From NCBI RefSeq assembly GCF_002300555.2, contig NZ_NTHN02000007.1:1-64000 (forward strand): 64,000 bases of DNA. The letters are read 5' to 3'. Shown piece after piece: positions 55,050 through 62,064 of this stretch (position 1 is the stretch's first letter; the number at the start of each line of letters is the position of its first letter). The notes under the pieces were generated by a model. The model was not told the DNA's origin. It searched no databases and worked only from the letters and a program-made list of their open reading frames with translations. Position numbers and translations under genes: made by a program. Origin of the DNA: Alloyangia mangrovi. Lineage in GTDB: Bacteria; Pseudomonadota; Alphaproteobacteria; Rhodobacterales; Rhodobacteraceae.

Positions 55050-55925
55050 ATGATCGACTTCGCCAAGATCCGCGCGATCGATTTCCACACCCACGCCGAG
55101 GAAGCCTGCGGCTGCCACACTGACGACGGCTACGACGAGCTTCAGTCGACCATGGCCAAGTATTTCGGCGCGCCCTGGGCGCATCCGCCGACCATCGACG
55201 AGACCGCCGCGCACTACCGGCAGATGAACATCGCCGCGGTGATCTTCCCCGTCGATAGCGAGCGCGAGACCGGCTACCGGCGCTACGACAACTACGAGGT
55301 CGCCGACGCCTGCGCCAAGAACGACGACATCCTCATCCCCTTCGCCTCGATCGACCCGGCGAAGGGCAAGCTGGGGGCGCGCGAGGCCCGCGATCTGGTG
55401 CAGAACCACGGCATCAAGGGCTTCAAGTTCCACCCCACGATGCAGGGCTTCTATCCCAACGACCGCATGGCCTATCCGCTCTACGAGGCGATCGCCGAAG
55501 CCGGGGTGCCGGCGCTCTTCCACACCGGGCAGACCGGCGTCGGCTCGGGGATGCGCGGCGGCAACGGCATGCGGCTGAAATACTCGAACCCGATGTACAT
55601 GGATGATCTGGCGGTGGATTTCCCCGACATGCCGATCATCCTCGCGCATCCCTCATTCCCCTGGCAGGAAGAGGCGCTCTCGGTGGCCCAGCACAAGCCC
55701 AACGTCTACATCGACCTCTCGGGCTGGTCGCCGAAGTATTTCCCGAAGATCCTCGTGCAATACGCCAACTCGATCCTGAAGAAGAAGATGCTCTTCGGCT
55801 CCGACTGGCCGATGATCGCCCCCGAAAAGTGGCTCAATGCCTTCGATCAGGCCGAGTTCAAGGACGAGGTGCGCCCGCTGATCCTCAAGGAAAACGCGAT
55901 GCGCCTGCTGGGCATCGAGGCCTGA
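55050..55925 (+). CDS. Amidohydrolase (TIM-barrel, amidohydrolase 2 family)
   Basis: The 291-residue protein has metal ligands AIDFHTHAEE, GFKFHPTMQGF, ILAHPSFPWQ and LFGSDWPM, the ACMSD/resorcylate decarboxylase superfamily layout. In feruloyl-CoA-type clusters such a protein may cleave the beta-keto side chain (releasing acetyl-CoA and an aromatic acid); I infer this from context only. GAGGAGGCA precedes the ATG, 12 bases after fcs. Confidence 0.88.
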   Translation: MIDFAKIRAIDFHTHAEEACGCHTDDGYDELQSTMAKYFGAPWAHPPTIDETAAHYRQMNIAAVIFPVDSERETGYRRYDNYEVADACAKNDDILIPFASIDPAKGKLGAREARDLVQNHGIKGFKFHPTMQGFYPNDRMAYPLYEAIAEAGVPALFHTGQTGVGSGMRGGNGMRLKYSNPMYMDDLAVDFPDMPIILAHPSFPWQEEALSVAQHKPNVYIDLSGWSPKYFPKILVQYANSILKKKMLFGSDWPMIAPEKWLNAFDQAEFKDEVRPLILKENAMRLLGIEA

Positions 55926-55931
55926 CCCCCT

Positions 55932-55953
55932 CCCGCGCGTCCCGGCGCGCGGG
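55932..55953 (+). promoter_or_regulatory. Intercistronic GC hairpin after the amidohydrolase gene
   Basis: CCCGCGCG (55932-55939) and CGCGCGGG (55946-55953) form an 8-bp stem with a six-base loop. No run of T follows, so it is more likely a processing or attenuation structure than a full terminator. Confidence 0.4.
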
Positions 55954-56036
55954 CTTCCCTTCTTCACGCGCGGAGCCGGAGCGGGCTCCGCGGCGGTGCC
56001 CCTGCGCCGCCGAGCCCCCTTGCGAGCGAGGCACAG

Positions 56037-57525
56037 ATGATCCCCTTCCAGGCCCCCACCGACGAAATCTTTTACAGCCTGCGCATCTTTGCCGGGGATA
56101 CCCCCCCGTTGGGATGCCGAGCTGTCGCAGGAGATCACCCAGCATTTCGCCGCCTTTGCCGAGGGCGTGCTTGCGCCGCTCAACGAGCCAGGCGACCGGC
56201 AGGGCTGTCGCCTCGAGAACGGTCGGGTGCGCATGCCCGACGGCTTCGGCGCGGCCTATGCCGAGCTGGCGACAAGCGGCTGGCAGGGGCTCACCGCCCC
56301 CGAGGCGCTTGGCGGTCAGGCGCTCGACCACCTGACGGCGGCGGCGGTGTCAGAGATCTTCTCGGGGGCCAACCACTCTTTGCAAATGGTCACCGGTCTG
56401 GTGCCCGGCGCGATCTCGACGCTGCTCGCCAATGGCACGCCCGAGCAGCAGGCCACCTATATCCCGCACCTGACCTCGGGCGATTGGCTCTCGACCATGT
56501 GCCTGACCGAAGCCGGGGCGGGCTCTGACCTCTCGCGCATCCGCTGCAAGGCGACGCGGGAGGGCGACGCGTGGAAGATCTATGGGCAGAAGATCTTCAT
56601 CTCGGGCGGCGATCAGGACATGTCGCAGGGCATCCTGCATCTGGTCCTTGCCCGCACCGGCGCGCCCGAGGACGGGGTGAAGGGGTTGTCGCTGTTCCTC
56701 TGCACCTCCGAGGTCGATGGCACCCGCAATGCCATCACCGTCACCCGCATCGAGGAAAAGCTCGGCCTGCATGCCTCGCCCACCTGCCAGATGGAATTCG
56801 ACGGCGCGACGGCCGAGCTGATCGGTGACGAGGGGCGCGGACTGGCAGCGATGTTCACCATGATGAACCACGCCCGGCTCGACGTGGCGCTGCAGGGCGT
56901 TGCACATGCCTCCCGCGCCTTTGCCATCGCCAGCGCCTATGCCGCAGAGCGCAGGCAGGGCCGCACCCCCGAGGGCGACCCGGCGCTACTGACGGACCAC
57001 CCCGATGTGACGCGCATGCTCGACGAGCAGCAGGACCTCGCCCGCACCGCGCGCGGCATGTGCCACCTTGCGCTGGCCGAGCTGGAGAAGGCCGAGGCCC
57101 CTGCCCTCATCGAGTTCCTCACCCCTCTGTGCAAGATCTACGCCACCGAGGCCGGCATCCGTTCGGCGGACCTCGGCATCCAGATCCTCGGCGGCTACGG
57201 CTATTTGGAGGAATACGGTGTTGCGCAAATCTGGCGCGATGCGCGGATCACCTCGATCTACGAAGGGGCGAACGGCATCCACGCGCTCACCTTGGCGACG
57301 CGTGGGCTGAGGCTGGACGGTGGCGCGGCGATCGGGCAGTTCGCGGCGCTGGTGATGCGGCTCGGCGGCGACAACCCCGAGCTGGTGGCGGACTGCGCGG
57401 CGTGGCAGGGCCGCGCCCGGACCCTCGCCGAGACCCCGGATACCCGCGCCGAGGCACATGGCTTCGCCCAGGCGACCGCGACGCTTCTGGCCCGGGCGGT
57501 GCGGCTGAGGCTGGCGGCGGGCTGA
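56037..57525 (+). pseudogene. Acyl-CoA dehydrogenase, frameshifted near its start
   Basis: The repaired product (495 residues) starts MIPFQAPTDEIFYSLRIFAG and has TGLVPGAISTLLANGTPEQQ, CLTEAGAGSDLSRIRCKA, FISGGDQDM, QILGGYGYLEEYGVAQIWRDAR and ITSIYEGANGIHALT, the FAD and catalytic-Glu region. It breaks in a run of seven C at 56101-56107; one base less joins AGDTP to RWDAELSQ. In the cluster it could introduce the double bond into dihydro-hydroxycinnamoyl-CoA. Reading from the internal ATG at 56089 would lose only the first residues, so a partly functional product is possible. Confidence 0.87.
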
Positions 57526-57593
57526 ATCGCTCGCGCCTTGGCAGCGGGGCGCTCCCGCGATATGGGGGCGCCGAGCAATCCAGAGGCCCGACG

Positions 57594-58532
57594 ATGCAGA
57601 TCACCCACCTTGTCACCCATTCCGGCGGCTTCCACGCCGACGAGCTGCTGTCCTCGGTGATCCTCACCCGGCTCCACCCCGAAGCCGAGATCATCCGCAC
57701 CCGCGACGCGGCGTGGATCACCCCCGGCGCGGGCAAGGTGATCTACGACGTGGGCCGCGCCTACGATCACGCGCAGGGCATCTACGACCACCACCAGAAG
57801 GACGCGCCGCTGCGCGAGGACGGCCAACCCTTCAGCTCCTTCGGGCTGATCTGGAAGCACTACGGGCATGACTACCTGCGCGCGCTGGCGGTGCCCGAGG
57901 TCGATCTCGAGGGCATCCACACCAGCTTCGACATGGGCTTCGTGTTGCCGGTGGACCTGATGGACAACGGCGCGCTCAGCCCCTCCGAGGCCGGGCCGAT
58001 GCTGTCGGACCTCACGCTGCCGATGCTGCTGGAAAGCCTCAAGCCGGTTTATGACGACAGGGCGCCCGAGGCCGAGGACATGGCCTTTGCCGGTGCGCTG
58101 CACATCGCCCGTGCCTTCGTCGAGGCGCAGGTGCGCCGCAAGGCCGCCAAGCGCCGCGCCGAGGCGCAGGTGACGGCGGCCATCCAGACCGCAGGGACCA
58201 GTCGCGTGCTGGAGCTGCCTCAGGGCATGCCGTTCCGTTCGGCGGTGGTGGCGGCGGGTGCCGACCACCTGCTCTTCGTGGTGCACCCGCGCGGCGACGA
58301 CTGGGCGCTCACCGGCATCCGCAAGAACGCCGACGGCTTCGAGCAGCGCGCCGACCTGCCCGCCGCCTGGGCCGGGCTGACCGACGCGGCGCTGGAAGAG
58401 GCCAGCGGCGTGGCGGGGGCGAAGTTCTGCCACAACGGCCGCTTCATCGCCGTAGCGGGCAGCCGAGACGCGATCCTCGCCATGGCCGACCTGGCCGTGC
58501 GCGAGGCCGAGGCGGTGGCGGGCGCGGCCTGA
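57594..58532 (+). CDS. MYG1 family protein (DHH-like phosphoesterase/exonuclease)
   Basis: The 312-residue protein begins MQITHLVTHSGGFHADELLSSV and contains YDVGRAYDHAQGIYDHHQKD, the DHH-type metal motifs of the MYG1 family, in which the eukaryotic member is a 3'-5' RNA exonuclease. The C-terminal half (AAGADHLLFVVHPRGDDWALTGI) is also conserved. A cytoplasmic nuclease role is inferred from the family. It sits alone between the aromatic and polysaccharide clusters. Confidence 0.9.
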   Translation: MQITHLVTHSGGFHADELLSSVILTRLHPEAEIIRTRDAAWITPGAGKVIYDVGRAYDHAQGIYDHHQKDAPLREDGQPFSSFGLIWKHYGHDYLRALAVPEVDLEGIHTSFDMGFVLPVDLMDNGALSPSEAGPMLSDLTLPMLLESLKPVYDDRAPEAEDMAFAGALHIARAFVEAQVRRKAAKRRAEAQVTAAIQTAGTSRVLELPQGMPFRSAVVAAGADHLLFVVHPRGDDWALTGIRKNADGFEQRADLPAAWAGLTDAALEEASGVAGAKFCHNGRFIAVAGSRDAILAMADLAVREAEAVAGAA

Positions 58533-58548
58533 GCCGCGCCGTCAGGGT

Positions 58549-59724
58549 TTACTGCATAACCGCCTCGAAGGAGATGTTCAGCACGTCCTCGGGCCCGAGC
58601 AGCGCCGTCGGCGCCACCCGCTCGGGCGTGTCCGAGCCGTTGCGGAAGACCTCGTAGATCGTCTCGACCGCCTCGCCCAGTTCGGCGGCGGCGGCGGGAC
58701 TGGCGCGGCGCAGGAAATTCAGTGCCATCTGCACCTCGGTGCGCTCCTGAGCGACGCGCTGCTCGGCCTCGATCTTGTCCTGCAGCAGGTTTAGTCGGTA
58801 CTCGGTCTGGGCTTCCTGAATGTCGCTCTCGGCATTGGCGCGGGTCTGCTTGGCGCGCGAGACAAAGGCGGCAACCTCGAGCAGGTCGGCATTGTACTCC
58901 GACAGGTCGATCTTCAGCCCCAGCGTCTGCTCTTTGCGGGCGAGACCGCGGGACTCAAGCTCCTGCATGCTTTCGAGCTGCTCCTGCGTCGCGTCGAGCC
59001 GCTCGTTGATCAACACCCGGCGCTGGTCGAGCATCCCCGCCTCCTCGTCGGCAAGCGTGCTGCGCATGGTGGCGCCTTCCATCAGGTCATGCATCAGCGA
59101 GCGGCGCAGGCCGACCAGCTGTTCCTGTTCCTGGTCGAGACGGGCCTCGGGCACCTGGGCCTCCGTCTCTGCCCCGTCGAGCCGGGCCAGTTCCCGCGCC
59201 AGCGCATCGCGTTCGGACTGGGCAAAGGTCAGGCGGCTCTGCGCCTCGGCCAGGTTGTTGCGGGCGTTCTCGATGTCGCGCTCGCTGCTCAGGTTTTCCT
59301 GGACGCGCTCGATGCCGCCCGCCATGGCGATGGCCTTCATCACCGTCAGGCCGGGGCGGAACTCGTAGGCGCCGGGCGTGTCGACCGCGCCCAGCACAAA
59401 GACATCGCGGTACTCGAGCATGTCGACCACCACCGACTCGCGGCTGGAGAAGCGTTCCCGGGCCTCGGCCTCGATACGCTCCTCGACCTGGCGCATGGTC
59501 AGCCCCGCGACATCGATCGGCCCCAGCAGGTGCATCGCGATCTGGCCGTCGGCGCGGACCTGGAAGTTGCCCGACATCTCGGGCTTGCCATAGACCGAGA
59601 TGGTCAGCCGGTCGCCCACGTCCACGTGGTAATCCGGCGTGTCGGCCTTGGCCGCGCCGCCGGTCAGGGAGAGGGCCAGGGCAAGCGCCGTGCAGGCGGC
59701 AAACTGGCGAAGATAAACAACCAT
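58549..59724 (-). CDS. Polysaccharide export protein (Wza/BexD-like) with long coiled coil
   Basis: A signal peptide (MVVYLRQFAACTALALALSLTGGAAKA) is followed by the Poly_export domain YHVDVGDRLTISVYGKPEMSG and an SLBB-like segment VFVLGAVDTPGAYEFRPGLTVMKAI. A long charged coiled coil then spans about residues 150-340 (SQSERDALARELARLDGAE..., EAQTEYRLNLLQDKIEAEQ). There is no lipobox Cys at the cleavage site, so it may not be a lipoprotein. It should act in periplasmic/outer-membrane export of exopolysaccharide. The last of four co-directional genes, 12 bases after a GT4. Confidence 0.9.
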   Translation of the reverse strand: MVVYLRQFAACTALALALSLTGGAAKADTPDYHVDVGDRLTISVYGKPEMSGNFQVRADGQIAMHLLGPIDVAGLTMRQVEERIEAEARERFSSRESVVVDMLEYRDVFVLGAVDTPGAYEFRPGLTVMKAIAMAGGIERVQENLSSERDIENARNNLAEAQSRLTFAQSERDALARELARLDGAETEAQVPEARLDQEQEQLVGLRRSLMHDLMEGATMRSTLADEEAGMLDQRRVLINERLDATQEQLESMQELESRGLARKEQTLGLKIDLSEYNADLLEVAAFVSRAKQTRANAESDIQEAQTEYRLNLLQDKIEAEQRVAQERTEVQMALNFLRRASPAAAAELGEAVETIYEVFRNGSDTPERVAPTALLGPEDVLNISFEAVMQ

Positions 59725-59736
59725 TCTCGCTACTCC

Positions 59737-60897
59737 TCAGTTGGGACTGTCCAGCCGCGGCGCGCCGGGCTGGTGATGCGCGCCGCGGCGCGGTCGGGTC
59801 TTGCTGTCGTAAAGGGCGAAGATGCGCTCGCGCATCACCTCGGCGCTAAAGCGGGCAGCCACGGTGTCGCGCGCCGCCGCGCCAAGCCGGGAGGCGGCAC
59901 CCGGGTCGGCCAGCAGCCCCGCCACCGCCTGCGCCAGCGCCTCGGCGTCATGCGCGGGCACAAGGCGGCCACTGCGGCCATCTTCGAGGACATCGGAAAT
60001 GCCGCCGACATCGGTCGAGGCGACGGCGCATTGCATTGCCATGCCCTCGAGCAGCACCATCGGCAGACCTTCCCAGGCCGAGGAAATCACCATCACGTCG
60101 AGCGCCAACAGGAGCTCGCGCATCTGGCTGATGGCGCCCGTCAGGATCAGTTTCTCCGGTCCCAGCCCGAGGCCGCGGGCCTGTGCCTCGATCTGCGGCG
60201 CCAGCGGCCCCTCGCCCACGACGAGGAATACCGCCTGCGGCACGCGCTGCGCGAGGATGGCGGCGCTGCGGAGGAAATTCTCGTGGTCCTTCTGCGCCGT
60301 GAGGCTGCCGATCACCGCCACGACCCTGGCGCCGGACCGCACGCCGTAGCGGACCAGATCGAGCGGCTGGGTGCGCGCTGGGTCGAAGTGCTGCAGGTCG
60401 ATGCCGTTGACGATGGTCTCGATGCCATCGGCGCGGAACCCGCCGGTGCGGGCAACGTGGTCGGTCACCCGGTCCGACACGCCGATGCAGGCGTCGGCCC
60501 CAGCGGTGAGGGCGCGGTACATCAGGCTCTTGGCCTTCTTCTCGCGCCAGGGATCGGTGTTGTGCAGGGTGATGATGCGCGGCACGCCCGAGAGGCGCGC
60601 GGCGGTCTGGCCGACAAGATCGCTCTTGATCAGGTGGCTGTGGACAATGTCGGGCCGCCAGTCGCGGATCAGCGTCAGGCAACGGGCGAGCGCGCGCGGA
60701 TCGCGCAGGCCCCTGGTGCTGAGCCGGGTCATGCCGACGCCGCGCTCGGCCACCCGCGCTTCGAGCGGGCCGGGGGTGAAATAGGCCACATGCGCCTCGC
60801 AACCACGCTCCCGCGCCGCATCGAGCAGGCCCAGCAGCAGCATCTCGGCGCCGCCGAACTTGAGGCTGTCGATGACGTAGAGGATGCGCTTGCTCAC
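59737..60897 (-). CDS. Family 4 glycosyltransferase
   Basis: The 386-residue GT-B fold enzyme begins MSKRILYVIDSLKFGGAEMLLLGLL. It has HSHLIKSDLVGQTAARLSG in the N-domain and SSAWEGLPMVLLEGMAMQCAVASTDVGG, the E-x7-E nucleotide-sugar site, in the C-domain. It probably adds one sugar to an exopolysaccharide repeat on a lipid carrier. The start overlaps the previous stop (ATGA, 60894-60897), so translation is coupled. Confidence 0.93.
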   Translation of the reverse strand: MSKRILYVIDSLKFGGAEMLLLGLLDAARERGCEAHVAYFTPGPLEARVAERGVGMTRLSTRGLRDPRALARCLTLIRDWRPDIVHSHLIKSDLVGQTAARLSGVPRIITLHNTDPWREKKAKSLMYRALTAGADACIGVSDRVTDHVARTGGFRADGIETIVNGIDLQHFDPARTQPLDLVRYGVRSGARVVAVIGSLTAQKDHENFLRSAAILAQRVPQAVFLVVGEGPLAPQIEAQARGLGLGPEKLILTGAISQMRELLLALDVMVISSAWEGLPMVLLEGMAMQCAVASTDVGGISDVLEDGRSGRLVPAHDAEALAQAVAGLLADPGAASRLGAAARDTVAARFSAEVMRERIFALYDSKTRPRRGAHHQPGAPRLDSPN

Positions 60898-62063
60898 CAG
60901 GCCACCTCCAGCTCGGCGCGCGGCGCGGCCGGCTCGCCGGGGAAATGCGCGGCGATGCGCTGCGCCACCGCGTCCCAGGTGAACTGCGGTGCCCGAGCCT
61001 TGGCCGCCGTGCCGAGGCGCAGCGCCCTGTCGGGCATCGCGAGCGTCTGGAAGAGCGCTTCGGAAAGCGCCTCGGGGTTGCGCGCCGGGACCACGTGCCC
61101 GGTCTCGCCCTCGACCACGATCGAGCCGATGTCGCCCACGTCGGTGGCGACCACGGGCAGGCCGAACTGCATCGCCTCACAGAAGACCACGCCGAAGGGT
61201 TCGAGCCGCGAGGGCATGCAGAAGCAGGCGGCCTCGTGGAAATGTTCGGCCACCTCTTCCAAAGGCAGGCGCCCCAGCACCTCGACCCCCTCCACTTGCA
61301 CGTCGGGGCTGCAGCCGATGACGGTCAGCGTCACATCCGGCAGTCGCTCGCGGAGGAGCTTGAAGGCGTCAACCAGCTCCGGCCCACCCTTGCGCTCCCA
61401 GTCGACCCCGACAAAGAGGATGCGGCGGCGGGCGAAGCGCTCGGTGCTGAGCTCCACCGGCCGCTTGGGAAGCACCGAGGCCCCCGCCCCGATGGCCGAG
61501 GTCTTGTCCGGCGCGATGCCGTATTGCTCGAGGAGCATCCGGCGGATCTTGGGGCCGAAGGTGAAGACGTGCTGGGCCTGCGTGTAGATCTGGCTCTCGC
61601 AGGCGAACCAGCCGTCGCTTGGTGCCCCGAACAGTCCCTGCAGGCTCGACATCCCCGCCCGCGCGACGTGGTCGGTGTAGACGAAGTTGGGGATGCCGGG
61701 CAGCGCCGCATTGAACAGCGACTGTGTCTGCAGGGTGAAGTCGTAGTCGGCGGGATCGAACCGATCGCGTACCGTCTCGCTGACCGCCTGGTAATACGCC
61801 CGCGAGCGCGCCAGGCGGTAGCGCAGCATGTCCTTGGAGCTCCAGCTGGACAGCCCGTATTCGCGCTGCACCCCGAGGAGGCAGCGCAGCTGGCTCAGCA
61901 TGTTCTCCTTGAACTCCTTTCCGACGTCGATGACATCAAGGGTGATCTCGGGGCGGACCTTGCGCAGGGCCGCCTCGAGCTGGGCGTTGATGTGCGAGAA
62001 GCTCCCGCGGATCACTAATAATCCCCGCAACCGCGCGGGACCCACCGTTGAAAAATCCTTCAT
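60894..62063 (-). CDS. Family 4 glycosyltransferase
   Basis: The 389-residue protein has an unusual N-domain without the common GGAE motif (LRGLLVIRGSFSHINAQLEAAL), then RRILFVGVDWERKGGPELVDAF and MPSRLEPFGVVFCEAMQFGLPVVATDVGD (the GT4 E-x7-E region). ATG 62063 is one base after the upstream stop; an ATG at 62081 overlapping that gene is the alternative. It would add a sugar to the exopolysaccharide; donor and acceptor are unknown. Confidence 0.9.
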   Translation of the reverse strand: MKDFSTVGPARLRGLLVIRGSFSHINAQLEAALRKVRPEITLDVIDVGKEFKENMLSQLRCLLGVQREYGLSSWSSKDMLRYRLARSRAYYQAVSETVRDRFDPADYDFTLQTQSLFNAALPGIPNFVYTDHVARAGMSSLQGLFGAPSDGWFACESQIYTQAQHVFTFGPKIRRMLLEQYGIAPDKTSAIGAGASVLPKRPVELSTERFARRRILFVGVDWERKGGPELVDAFKLLRERLPDVTLTVIGCSPDVQVEGVEVLGRLPLEEVAEHFHEAACFCMPSRLEPFGVVFCEAMQFGLPVVATDVGDIGSIVVEGETGHVVPARNPEALSEALFQTLAMPDRALRLGTAAKARAPQFTWDAVAQRIAAHFPGEPAAPRAELEVAW

Positions 62064-62064
62064 C

